From Rugamonas rubra (GTDB lineage Bacteria; Pseudomonadota; Gammaproteobacteria; Burkholderiales; Burkholderiaceae_D), in assembly GCF_900114705.1 (NCBI RefSeq), contig NZ_FOTW01000006.1, forward strand, positions 310,001-374,000: 64,000 bases of DNA, given 5' to 3'. Both the position numbers and the translations under genes were made by a program. The notes beneath the pieces were generated by a model. The model made no database searches, was not told the DNA's origin, and saw nothing but the letters and a program-made list of their open reading frames with translations. Shown in pieces: positions 50,944-59,347 of this stretch (position 1 is its first letter; each line of letters begins with the position of its first letter).

Positions 50944-52794
50944 ATGAGAAGATTCCTCGCCGCCGCCCTGCTGGCGGCCTGTCACGCGCTGGCCGGCGCC
51001 CAGGACTACCGCATCGAGCAGGTCGAGCCGCCCTTCTGGTGGACCGGCATGGCGCACAAGCGGGTGCAGTTGATGGTCCACGGCCGCCAGATCGCCGAGC
51101 TGGAGCCCAGCCTGAGCTACCCCGGCGCGCGCATCGTCGACGTGGCGCGGGTGGCCAACCAGAACTACCTATTCATCACGCTGGAGTTGGCGGCGGACGT
51201 CGCGCCCGGCACGGCCACGCTGCGCTTCCAACGCGGCGCCCGCGTGCTGGCCTACGACTACCGGCTGCTGGCGCGCGCCGAAGGCTCGGCGCAGCGGTCC
51301 GGTTTTTCCGCCGCCGACGTGATCTACCAGCTGATGCCGGACCGCTTCGCCAACGGCGATCCGGCCAACGACAACCTGCCGGACATGCGCGAGCGGGCCG
51401 ACCGCAAGGGCGGCTCCGGCCGCCACGGCGGCGACATCGCCGGCATCATCAAGCACCTCGACTACATCGCCGCGCAGGGCTACACCATGCTGTGGCCGAC
51501 GCCGCTGCTGGAGTCCAACATGCCGCAGGGCTCCTACCACGGCTACGCCACCACCAACCATTACCGCGTCGACCCGCGCTACGGCAGCAACGACGACTAT
51601 CTGCGGCTGGTGGCGCAGGCGCGCGCGCGCGGCATCGGCGTGATCCAGGACGTGGTGTTGAACCACATCGGCAGCGCGCACTGGTGGATGGCCGACCTGC
51701 CGACGCCGGACTGGATCAACCACCAGGGCCACTTCGTGCCGACCCAACACCACCGCGTCGCCGTGCAGGACCCGTACGCGGCGGCCGAGGACAAGCGCAA
51801 CTTCACCGCCGGCTGGTTCGTCGAGGGCATGCCGGACCTGAACCAGCGCAACCCCTACGTCGCCAACTACCTGATCCAAAACGCCATCTGGTGGATCGAG
51901 TACGCCGGCCTGGCCGGCTTGCGGGTCGACACCTACAGCTATTCGGACACGGCCTTCCTGGGCGAATGGTCGCGCCGGCTGATGCAGGAGTATCCCAAGC
52001 TGAACCTGGTGGGCGAGGAGTGGAGTCCGCACACGGCGGTGGTGGCGCACTGGCAGGCCGGCACGCGCAACGCCGACGGCTACGTTTCGCACATGCCGAG
52101 CATGATGGACTTTCCGCTGGCCGACAGCCTGCGCCGCGCGCTGGCCGCCAAGGAAGGCGACGAGGTCGGCCTGACCGAGCTGTACGAGACGCTGTCGCAG
52201 GACCACCTGTACGGCGACGCCGGCAAGCTGGTGCTGTTCGAGGGCAACCACGACATGGCCCGTCTGTTCAGCGTGTTGCACGAGGACCAGCAGTTGTACC
52301 GCATGGCGCTGGCCTACGTGTTGACGGCGCCACGCATCCCGCAGATCTACGCCGGCACCGAGATCCAGATGAGCAGCACCGTCAAGGGCCGCGACGACGC
52401 CTCGTACCGGCGCGACTTCCCCGGCGGCTGGGCCGGCGACAAGGTCGACGCCTTCAGCGGCGCCGGCCTGAGCGCGGCGCAGTTGTCGGCGCAGGCCTAC
52501 CTGCGCAAGTTGCTGAACTGGCGCAAGCAGCAGCCGGTGATCCACCACGGCAAGACCATGCACTTCGGCCCGGAGCACAACACCTATGTCTACTTCCGCT
52601 ACGACGACAGCAAGAAGGTGATGGTGGCCATCAACAAGAACCGCAGCGAGACGGCGCTGCCGACGGCGCGCTTCGCCGAGATGCTGGACGGCGTGGCCGC
52701 CGGCGTCGACGTCGTCAGCGGCAAGCGCTATCCGCTGGCCGGTGAACTGCGTCTGCCGCCGCGCTCGGTGCTGGTGCTGGAGTTGCAGCCCTGA
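50944..52794 (+). CDS. Exported GH13, cyclomaltodextrinase/neopullulanase-like (SusA type)
   Basis: 616 residues with a signal peptide (about 19 residues, LAGAQ). The N-terminal domain (VEPPFWWTGMAHKRVQLMVHG) is the Cyc-maltodext_N module. The barrel has DVIYQLMPDRFANGDPAND, nucleophile Asp329 (AGLRVDTYSYSD), Glu358 (NLVGEEW) and Asp437 (EGNHDMAR). A C-terminal beta-domain follows. It degrades cyclodextrins, pullulan or maltodextrins in the periplasm. The last 80 bases overlap the convergent EAL gene on the other strand. Confidence 0.9.
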   Translation: MRRFLAAALLAACHALAGAQDYRIEQVEPPFWWTGMAHKRVQLMVHGRQIAELEPSLSYPGARIVDVARVANQNYLFITLELAADVAPGTATLRFQRGARVLAYDYRLLARAEGSAQRSGFSAADVIYQLMPDRFANGDPANDNLPDMRERADRKGGSGRHGGDIAGIIKHLDYIAAQGYTMLWPTPLLESNMPQGSYHGYATTNHYRVDPRYGSNDDYLRLVAQARARGIGVIQDVVLNHIGSAHWWMADLPTPDWINHQGHFVPTQHHRVAVQDPYAAAEDKRNFTAGWFVEGMPDLNQRNPYVANYLIQNAIWWIEYAGLAGLRVDTYSYSDTAFLGEWSRRLMQEYPKLNLVGEEWSPHTAVVAHWQAGTRNADGYVSHMPSMMDFPLADSLRRALAAKEGDEVGLTELYETLSQDHLYGDAGKLVLFEGNHDMARLFSVLHEDQQLYRMALAYVLTAPRIPQIYAGTEIQMSSTVKGRDDASYRRDFPGGWAGDKVDAFSGAGLSAAQLSAQAYLRKLLNWRKQQPVIHHGKTMHFGPEHNTYVYFRYDDSKKVMVAINKNRSETALPTARFAEMLDGVAAGVDVVSGKRYPLAGELRLPPRSVLVLELQP

Positions 52795-53818
52795 GCTGCC
52801 AGGCCGGGCCGCCGGCGCGGATCGCCGCGACCAGCGCCTCGGCCGAGACGGCGGCGCCGACCGCGTCGCCATAGGCTTGGTCGCAACCGAGCGCGGCGAG
52901 CCGGGCCAGCTGCGCCGGCGTCGCCACCGGGCCGGCGACGACACGCCGGCCGAGCGCGTGCGCCAGCTCGATGGCGGCGCGCAGCGGCGCCTGCGCCTCG
53001 GCCGCCTCAGTCTCGTCCGCCGCCATCTGTGCCTGCGCGGCGTCGAGCCACAAGGCATCGACGGCGAAGCGGCGCAGGTAGTTGAACGGCCCCCGGCCGC
53101 TGGCGTCGCGGATCGCCAGCCCCATGCCGCACTGGCGCAGGCGGTCCAGGATCGCCTCGCAGTCCTGCTGCTTGTCGATCAACATGGCGCGATCGAGCGC
53201 CAATTCGATGTGGCAGGCCGGCAGCCCCGCTTGGCGTAGCAGGGCGGCGAAGTCGACGGCCAGGTCCGGCTGAAAGAACTGGCGCGCCGACAAGGGCAGC
53301 GACACCGTCAGCGAGCAACCCTGCTCGATCCAGCGCGCGGCTTGGGCGGCGGCCGTTGCCAGCGCCCAAGCACCGACCGGCAGCGTCAATCCGCTTTGCT
53401 CGAACTCGTCGATGAACTCGGCAGGCGCCAGCAGCCCCAACTCGGGATGCCGCCAGCGCAACAGCGCCCTGGCGCCGACCACGCGCCCCGAGCGCAAGTC
53501 CAGCATGGGCTGGTAGCACAGCGCGAACTCCTGTTGCGCCAAGGCGCGCAGCGCGGCGCGGCACAAGGACGCGGCTTGGCGCAGTGGCGGCAAGGGAGGG
53601 ATGGAGCGCCGGTCGGGGACGTCCGACTGGTCGAGTTCGCCGCGCCGGTCGAACGCTCCGCGCGGCGCCAGCTTGCCCTCGATCGACAGCGGGCCGACCA
53701 TCCGCCGGCCGCGCGCGCGCCACCTCAGCAGGCAACGCAGGACCGGGCGGCGGGCCGCGGCGACGAGGACCGGCGCGGCGACGGCGACGGCGATGTTGAG
53801 AATGGCGGCGAGACGCAT
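52715..53818 (-). CDS. Degenerate EAL-domain protein, membrane anchored
   Basis: 367 residues. An N-terminal membrane segment (ILNIAVAVAAPVLVAA) is followed by an EAL domain spanning roughly residues 90-335. The catalytic signature is lost at each point I can align: GARALLRW replaces GxEALLRW (Glu to Arg), TVSLPLSARQFF replaces the VNLSARQ Asn, IRDASGRG replaces DDFGTG, DALWLD lacks the LKID Lys, and VVAGPVAT replaces AEGVET. It should not hydrolyse cyclic di-GMP, but may bind it or a partner protein. The ATG at 53818 has GAAGGGGA before it. Its last 27 codons overlap the GH13 gene, and this tail looks unconserved. Confidence 0.75.
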   Translation of the reverse strand: MRLAAILNIAVAVAAPVLVAAARRPVLRCLLRWRARGRRMVGPLSIEGKLAPRGAFDRRGELDQSDVPDRRSIPPLPPLRQAASLCRAALRALAQQEFALCYQPMLDLRSGRVVGARALLRWRHPELGLLAPAEFIDEFEQSGLTLPVGAWALATAAAQAARWIEQGCSLTVSLPLSARQFFQPDLAVDFAALLRQAGLPACHIELALDRAMLIDKQQDCEAILDRLRQCGMGLAIRDASGRGPFNYLRRFAVDALWLDAAQAQMAADETEAAEAQAPLRAAIELAHALGRRVVAGPVATPAQLARLAALGCDQAYGDAVGAAVSAEALVAAIRAGGPAWQLRAATPAPAPSAAADAVHRPADSACR

Positions 53819-54120
53819 GCTTCCCCTTCCGTCCTGACTGGCCGCGCGGCGCCGGCACCGGCGCCGGCGGGGATCGAGGGACCCGGGGCAGGAGCAAGCA
53901 TGGTAGCCGATCGTGCGGGCCGCACGGCAGCGTTCACTCAGCAGTTTGCGGGGAGTCAAAAATGCCGCGTCGGAGTTCGAATCGGACACGCCGGAGCTGA
54001 ACTCCGGTGGATAAAATCGGTCTAAGCTGCGGGTGTCCACGGCAGAGGACGCCGGCCGCCGCCAGCGCCGGCGGCCGTGTCAGGTCGCGTCACGTCACAT
54101 CACGCCTCCTCCCGCTGCGC
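53819..54120. other. Intergenic gap, GC-rich dyads only
   Basis: Between the chemoreceptor end and the EAL start I see CGGCCGCCG/CGGCGGCCG (54054-54062 and 54070-54078), a strong hairpin 43 bases beyond the chemoreceptor stop that could help termination but lacks a T-run, and CCGGAG/CTCCGG dyads near 53990. No gene is supported. Confidence 0.5.
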
Positions 54121-55770
54121 TCAGCCCCGCGCCAGCGCCCGCTGTGGACGGCCCGCCGCCGGCAGGCGCGCCGGCGCGCCGCCGCCGTGCTCGTGCTCGT
54201 GCTCGTGCAGCTTGAAGACGCTGACCGCCTCGGCCAGGCTGGCGGCCTGTTGCTGCAGCGCGTCGGCGGCGGCGGCGGCCTGTTCGACCAGCGCGGCGTT
54301 CTGCTGGGTCACGCTGTCCATCTGGCTGATGGCGATGCTGATCTGCTCGATGCCGTCGCGCTGCTCGCCGCTGGCGATGGAGATCTCGCCGATGATGGCG
54401 GTGACCCGCTGCACGCTGCTGACCACCTCGTCCATCGTCTGGCCGGCCTGGCCGACCAGACGGCTGCCGGCCTCGACCCGCAGCACCGAGTCGCCGATCA
54501 GCTCCTTGATCTCCTTGGCGGCGGCGGCCGAGCGTTGCGCCAGGTTGCGCACCTCGGAGGCGACCACGGCGAAGCCCCTGCCCTGCTCGCCGGCGCGCGC
54601 CGCCTCGACCGCCGCGTTGAGCGCCAGAATATTGGTTTGGAAGGCGATGCCGTCGATGACGCTGATGATGTCGACGATCTTGCGCGACGATTCGTTGATC
54701 GCGCCCATGGTCTGCACCATCTGGTCGACCGCCGCGCCGCCGCGCTGCGCCACGCTGGAGGCGGTGTCGGCCAGCTTGCAGGCCTGCTCGGCGTTCTCGT
54801 TGTTCTGCTTGACGGTGGTGGTCAACTCGATCATCGAGGCGGCCGTCTCCTCCAGCGAGCTGGCCTGCTGCTCGGTGCGCGAGGACAGGTCGAGGTTGCC
54901 GGTGGCGATCTCGCTGGTGGCGGTGGCGATGGTGTCGGTGCCCAGCCGCACCCGGCCGACGATGCTGGCCAGGTTGCCCTGCATCAGCTTCAAGGCGCGC
55001 AGCAGGTCGCCGATCTCGTCGCGGCCGCCGGCCTTGACCTCGCTGCGCAGGTCGCCGGCGGCCACCGTCTGCGCCATGCCCACCGCCGCGCCCAGCGGCA
55101 CGGTGATGCTGCGGATCAGCCAGACCACCGTCAGCGCGCCGACCACCAGGGTCAACAGCACGGTGGCGGCCATGGTCATGGTCGCCTTGCTGTGCTCGGC
55201 GGCGTTGGCCGCGCCCATCTCCAGCGTGACGCGGCGCGACTCCTTGTTGATGAAGGCGACGATGTCGTCGATCTTCTTGGTCGGCTCGCGGTCCATGCCC
55301 TTGACCAGGTTGTCGACGACATGGGCACTAGCCGGGTTGGCGCTGTCGTACTGCTTGAGCGCCTCGAGGTACTTGCTCATCAGCGTGCTCTGGGTCTGCA
55401 GCGCCTGGTCCACCAGCGGCGTGGCCAGTTGCAGCTTGGCCAGGATGGCGGCCAGCTTCTGCAGCTCGGCCCGGGTGCTCTCGCCGGTCTTGACGAAGGC
55501 CTTCGAGTACTTGTCGAAGTTGGCCGGGTCGTTGCCGCGCAACAGGGTGTTCTTCCACTCCTGCACCTCGATCTTGAATTCGACCTGGGCGCCGCGCGCC
55601 GTGTCGACGGCCTCGCCGAGCAGGTCGGCGCGGGCCATGGCGGCGGCGCTGCGGGCGTTGCTGCTGCTCAGCGCGCTCCAGCCGCCGGCGGCGACCACCA
55701 TCAGCGCGGCGAAAAAGAAGCCGCCCAACAGCCCCAGGCGTACGCCGATTTTGAGATTGGCGAGTTGCAT
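54121..55770 (-). CDS. Methyl-accepting chemotaxis protein
   Basis: 549 residues: membrane span at about 10-32, four-helix-bundle periplasmic domain to about residue 190, second span, HAMP (SITVPLGAAVGMAQTVAAGDL), and the signalling domain with the conserved hairpin IDGIAFQTNILALNAAVEAARAGEQGRGFAVVASEVRNLAQRSA. It modulates CheA by ligand binding. The ATG at 55770 has AAGGGGGA before it. The C-terminus ends in an unusual HEHEHEHGGG stretch and lacks the NWETF receptor tail. The ligand is unknown. Confidence 0.93.
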   Translation of the reverse strand: MQLANLKIGVRLGLLGGFFFAALMVVAAGGWSALSSSNARSAAAMARADLLGEAVDTARGAQVEFKIEVQEWKNTLLRGNDPANFDKYSKAFVKTGESTRAELQKLAAILAKLQLATPLVDQALQTQSTLMSKYLEALKQYDSANPASAHVVDNLVKGMDREPTKKIDDIVAFINKESRRVTLEMGAANAAEHSKATMTMAATVLLTLVVGALTVVWLIRSITVPLGAAVGMAQTVAAGDLRSEVKAGGRDEIGDLLRALKLMQGNLASIVGRVRLGTDTIATATSEIATGNLDLSSRTEQQASSLEETAASMIELTTTVKQNNENAEQACKLADTASSVAQRGGAAVDQMVQTMGAINESSRKIVDIISVIDGIAFQTNILALNAAVEAARAGEQGRGFAVVASEVRNLAQRSAAAAKEIKELIGDSVLRVEAGSRLVGQAGQTMDEVVSSVQRVTAIIGEISIASGEQRDGIEQISIAISQMDSVTQQNAALVEQAAAAADALQQQAASLAEAVSVFKLHEHEHEHGGGAPARLPAAGRPQRALARG

Positions 55771-55997
55771 GACATCCCCCTTGTTCCAGCATTCATCCGA
55801 GAAAAATGCGATCAGAACTGTTCCGCCGCGCGTGCTGGGGCGGCGGTCGAACCGGGCTTTGTGCATGCGTCTTTTGGGCGCCGGCGGCGCGACAGGACAA
55901 AGCGATGAAAAACAACGACTTGAAAAACATCATGCGCTTGCACGTGGAAAAAGTCAGCAATTTCCACGAAGAAATCCATCCAATTCCCACCTCTGCA

Positions 55998-56021
55998 ACA
56001 TTCACATTCACATTCACATTC
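55998..56021. repeat. 6-bp tandem repeat, four units
   Basis: Four ACATTC units directly follow and touch the stop codon of the minus-strand GNAT gene. The rest of the gap 55771-55997 shows nothing I can name. Confidence 0.8.
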
Positions 56022-56544
56022 AGGCCGGCGCGGCGGCGAACTCCAGCCGGTAAAGGTTGGTCGGCCGTTGCTCCGCACCCAAGATGGTCGTTTCGACCAG
56101 CGCCAGGCCGAGCTTTTGCAGCAGCCGGTTCGAGACGATATTGTCCGGATTGGTGATGCCGAGCAGGCGCTTCAGGCCGACCCGGTCGCGGCCGTAGGCC
56201 AGCACGGCGGCGGCCGCCTCGTAGGCGAAGCCACGGCCCCACCAGGCCGGCCGGATGGCGTAGCCGATGTCGACGTCGGGCAGGGTGTCGCGCTTGATCA
56301 GGCCGCACATGCCGATCGCCGCGCCGCCGTCCTTCAGCTCGATCACATACATGGAATGGCCCAGCTCGCGCTGCATGGCGCAGGGCACCTGCTCGATGTA
56401 GGCGCGCGATTGCTCCAGGGTGCGGATGTTGCGGTCGCCGATGTAGCGCAGCCAGCTGGGGTCGTTGACCAGTTCCAGGTAGAAGGCGGCGTCGTCCACC
56501 TCGATGGTGCGCAGGGTCAGTCGTTCGGTGTCGAGTATGTGCAT
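56020..56544 (-). CDS. GNAT acetyltransferase, RimJ/RimL type
   Basis: 174 residues. LDTERLTLRTIEVDDAAFYLELVNDPSWLRYIGDR is the Acetyltransf_3 start; DIGYAIRPAWWGRGFAYEAAAAVLAYG holds the acetyl-CoA loop and LLGITNPDNIVSNRLLQKLGLALVET the second motif. It probably acetylates a protein N-terminus or a small amine. It starts 22 bases after the codA stop, so it may share that transcript; the ribosome site is weak. Confidence 0.88.
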   Translation of the reverse strand: MHILDTERLTLRTIEVDDAAFYLELVNDPSWLRYIGDRNIRTLEQSRAYIEQVPCAMQRELGHSMYVIELKDGGAAIGMCGLIKRDTLPDVDIGYAIRPAWWGRGFAYEAAAAVLAYGRDRVGLKRLLGITNPDNIVSNRLLQKLGLALVETTILGAEQRPTNLYRLEFAAAPA

Positions 56545-56566
56545 GAAGGAAAGGGGATGGGGAGGA

Positions 56567-57847
56567 TTAATCGGCGCGGCGCAGGCGGAAGTCGACCTGT
56601 GGCGGCCGCCCCGGCAGGCTCAGCGTGGCGGCCGCGCGCGGCGCCTCGCTGACCACCTCGCCACGGCGCAGCACCAGGCGGCGCGCGGCGCGCAGGCGGA
56701 TCGCCTCGACCGGGTCGGCGGCGTCGAGCAGCACCAGGTCGGCGTGGCAGCCGACGGCCACGCCGTAGCCGTCCAGGCCGAGGATGCGGGCCGGCGTCGT
56801 GGTCACCGCCGCGAAGCAGTCGAGCATGGCCTGCTGGCCGGTCATCTGCGCCACGTGCAGGCCCATCTGCGCCACCTCCAGCATGTCGCCCGAGCCCAGG
56901 CTGTACCAGGGGTCCATCACGCAGTCGTGGCCGAAGGCGACGTCGACGCCGGCGGCCAGCAGCTCGGGCACGCGGGTCATGCCGCGCCGCTTCGGATACG
57001 TGTCGTGGCGGCCCTGCAGGGTGATGTTGATGAGCGGGTTGGCCACCGCCGCCACGCCGGCCTCGCGGATCAGCGGCAGCAGCTTGCTGACGTAGTAGTT
57101 GTCCATCGAGTGCATCGAGGTCAGGTGCGAGCCGGTGACGCGGCCGTGCAGGCCCAGCCGGTTGCTGTGGTAGGCCAGCGTTTCGATGTGGCGCGACATG
57201 GGGTCGTCCGACTCGTCGCAGTGCATGTCGACGCGCAGGCCGCGCTCGGCGGCGAACTCGCACAGGATGCGCACCGACTCGGCGCCGTCGGCCATGGTGC
57301 GCTCGAAGTGCGGGATGCCGCCGACCACCTCGACGCCCATGCCGATGGCGCGCTTCAAATTGGCCAGCGCGCTCGGGCTGCGCAGCAGGCCGTCCTGCGG
57401 GAAGGCGACCAGTTGCAGATCGAGATAGGGGGCGACGCGGCGCTTGACCTCGAGCAGCGCCTCGACGGCCAGCAGGCGGTCGTCGCAGATGTCGACGTGG
57501 GAGCGGATCGCCAGCAGGCCGCGCGCCACCGCCCAGTCGCAGTACTGCAGGGCGCGGGCGATCAGCGCGTCCTGGGTCAATTGCGGCTTGAGCTCGCCCC
57601 ACAGCGCGATGCCCTCGAGCAGGGTGCCGGACTGGTTGACGCGCGGCAGGCCGTAGCTCAGCGTGGCGTCCATGTGGAAGTGGGCGTCGACGAACGGCGC
57701 CGTGACCAGGTCGCCGGCGGCGTCGATCTCGCGTGCGCCGCGCACCGGCAGCGCGGCGCCGACGGCGGCGATGCGGCCGGCGGCGATGGCGATGTCGACG
57801 CCACGGCGGCCGTCCGCCAGGTTGGCGTTGCGAATGACTACATCCAT
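56567..57847 (-). CDS. codA: Cytosine deaminase family amidohydrolase (CodA-like)
   Basis: 426 residues, against 427 in E. coli CodA, with close motif agreement: VDAHFHMDATLSYGLPRVNQSGTLLEGI (first HxH metal ligands), DLQLVAFPQDG, DMHCDESDDPMSRHIETLA, HLTSMHS, NPLINITLQGRHDTYPKRRGMTRV and GHDCVMDPWYSLGSGDML. It deaminates cytosine to uracil or a related base such as isoguanine. The ATG at 57847 follows GGGGAG. It lies between a DUF2164 gene (25 bases upstream) and a GNAT gene. Confidence 0.9.
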   Translation of the reverse strand: MDVVIRNANLADGRRGVDIAIAAGRIAAVGAALPVRGAREIDAAGDLVTAPFVDAHFHMDATLSYGLPRVNQSGTLLEGIALWGELKPQLTQDALIARALQYCDWAVARGLLAIRSHVDICDDRLLAVEALLEVKRRVAPYLDLQLVAFPQDGLLRSPSALANLKRAIGMGVEVVGGIPHFERTMADGAESVRILCEFAAERGLRVDMHCDESDDPMSRHIETLAYHSNRLGLHGRVTGSHLTSMHSMDNYYVSKLLPLIREAGVAAVANPLINITLQGRHDTYPKRRGMTRVPELLAAGVDVAFGHDCVMDPWYSLGSGDMLEVAQMGLHVAQMTGQQAMLDCFAAVTTTPARILGLDGYGVAVGCHADLVLLDAADPVEAIRLRAARRLVLRRGEVVSEAPRAAATLSLPGRPPQVDFRLRRAD

Positions 57848-57872
57848 GCCGGACTCCCCAGTGATCGCCCGC

Positions 57873-58121
57873 CTACTTTTTCCAGTAGGCGAATTCGGTT
57901 TCGTAGCAAACGTGTTCGATTTCGGCGATCTTGTCCTGCATCGCGGCTTGCGCATCGAGAATGGCTTGATTGTAGACAGAAGGGCCGATTTCGCGCAAAC
58001 AATAATCGAGCAGCAACTTGGCCTTCAGTTCGCCCACCTCCTCGTCCAGGTTGGCGGCGCAATAGCGTTGGATCGAGCCGAGCAGGCGCTGTTCGACTTC
58101 TTTGTTGAGTTTGATGGACAT
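57873..58121 (-). CDS. DUF2164 family protein
   Basis: 82 residues. LNKEVEQRLLGSIQRYCAANLDEEVGELKAKLLLDYCLREIGPSVYNQAILDAQ is the DUF2164 signature (EIGPxVYNQAI). The function is unknown; the short helical protein is likely cytoplasmic. Met at 58121 gives the family start. It precedes codA by 25 bases and probably belongs to that operon. Confidence 0.85.
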   Translation of the reverse strand: MSIKLNKEVEQRLLGSIQRYCAANLDEEVGELKAKLLLDYCLREIGPSVYNQAILDAQAAMQDKIAEIEHVCYETEFAYWKK

Positions 58122-58462
58122 GGTGGATGGCTTCGTCAGATTAATATTGTTGGGATTTATGTTGCATCGCATTAATTCAGCGCCGATTCCGCCGCCGGAC
58201 CGCGTCGCGCCGCGGCAACGTTTGCGCCGTCCGATCCGCCGCCGCGACGGCCCGTGCCATTGCGGGGCATGGCTTGCAAGCTGGAATTGACTGTTCGGCG
58301 TGGCTCAAAAAATAACTTTCCAAGGCGGCGAATCGCCGCTAGAATGGGTTTATTGCAGCGCATCATAAACTTACTTCGCCCGCATTTGGGCGCCGCGACC
58401 GACCTCGGCGCAGGGCGCTGGATGCGGCGCCAGCCAGCATTTTAATCGTCCCAGGAGAAACC
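58122..58462. promoter_or_regulatory. Upstream region of the phasin gene with a palindrome in the promoter spacer
   Basis: TTTCCA (58317-58322), 17 bases, TAGAAT (58340-58345) forms a plausible promoter for the phasin gene. The spacer contains GCGGCGAATCGCCGC (58325-58339), a perfect 7-base-arm dyad that could be a repressor site. The part 58122-58260 is AT-rich near the DUF2164 start (TTAATATTG, promoter for that gene) and otherwise shows nothing more. Confidence 0.5.
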
Positions 58463-59161
58463 ATGTTTTCGATCACCGAACAGTTTTCCGCAGCCACGAA
58501 ATCGCAGTTGGAAGCACAGCTCAACCTCATCAACAACTTCGCCAGCAAGGCCGTCGAAAGCGCCGAGAAGGTCATCGCCCTGAATCTGAGCACCACCAAG
58601 GCGACGGTGGAAAAGTCGTCCAGCGCCGCGCAACAACTGCTGAGCGCCAAGGATGGCCAGGAGTTCTTCCGCCTGAGCGCCAGCCAGACGCCTAGCCTGG
58701 ACCACCTGCTGGCCTACGGCCGCCAGTTGTTCACCATCGCCTCGGACGCCCAGGCGATCCTGCTGCAAAGCGCGCGCGAACAGATCAAGGACGCCAAGCC
58801 GGTGTTGTTGCTCGCCGCCTTGAGCGAAACCGTCGTCGTGCCGGCCGCCAAGGCCGAGGTCAAGACCGAGGTCAAGGCCGAGGTCAAGACCGTGGCCGAG
58901 GTGAAGGCCGCGCCGGTGCTCGAAGCCAAGCCGGTGGCAAAAGTTGAAGCCAAGGTCGAGGCCAAGGCCATTGCCGAGCCCAAGCTGGAAGACAACTTGG
59001 ACGAAGAGGAAGACGAGGACGAGTACGAGGAAGTGCAACCGGAAGTTGTCGCCAAGCCGGTGGTCGCCGCCGCGCCGAAGCCGGCCGCCCCGGCGGTGGC
59101 CGACGCCAAACCGGCCGCGCCGGCCAAGAGCGCCGCCAAGCCTGCCTCGACCAAGAAGTAG
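58463..59161 (+). CDS. phaP: Phasin (polyhydroxyalkanoate granule protein)
   Basis: 232 residues. Residues 1-125 are a phasin_2-type helical region (FSITEQFSAATKSQLEAQLNLINNFASKAVESAEKVIALNLSTTKATVEKSSSAAQQLL). The C-terminal half is a low-complexity tail: Lys/Ala/Glu/Val repeats (KAEVKTEVKAEVKTVAEVKA), an acidic block (LDEEEDEDEYEE) and Pro/Ala/Lys. Phasins coat storage granules and control their size. The tail is longer than typical and resembles disordered linkers. An AGGAG ribosome site precedes the ATG. Confidence 0.9.
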   Translation: MFSITEQFSAATKSQLEAQLNLINNFASKAVESAEKVIALNLSTTKATVEKSSSAAQQLLSAKDGQEFFRLSASQTPSLDHLLAYGRQLFTIASDAQAILLQSAREQIKDAKPVLLLAALSETVVVPAAKAEVKTEVKAEVKTVAEVKAAPVLEAKPVAKVEAKVEAKAIAEPKLEDNLDEEEDEDEYEEVQPEVVAKPVVAAAPKPAAPAVADAKPAAPAKSAAKPASTKK

Positions 59162-59225
59162 GCTTCCCGCCGCGCACCAGCGGCTCGGCCGAGGGCCGAG
59201 CGGCGCCGCCAATAGCAAAAAAACC

Positions 59226-59246
59226 AACGGGCCTCGGCCCGTTTTG
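59226..59246 (+). terminator. Terminator after the phasin gene
   Basis: CGGGCC (59228-59233) pairs with GGCCCG (59236-59241), followed by TTTT. A-rich sequence precedes the stem. It is 65 bases past the phasin stop. Confidence 0.75.
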
Positions 59247-59347
59247 CGTTTCCGCGCGTTTTTACGCGATGTGTTCGCTTGTTGTATCCTAGCGAGCTTC
59301 ACGCCCGCCGCGACCGCGCCGGCAGGCATCGTTTGCAAGGATATTCC

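Noticed and set aside
53965..54000. Possible tRNA fragment with GTTCGAATC
   Set aside because: The bases flanking the loop cannot form the T-arm stem, and no other tRNA arm is present.
55904..56156. Small plus-strand frame starting MKNNDLKNIM
   Set aside because: It has no ribosome site and runs into the antisense of the GNAT gene and a 6-base repeat.
58211..58229. GGCAACGTTTGCGCC, similar to the RbsR/PurR core
   Set aside because: The palindrome is imperfect and short, and GC-rich DNA makes this likely by chance; there is no purine or ribose gene directly downstream.
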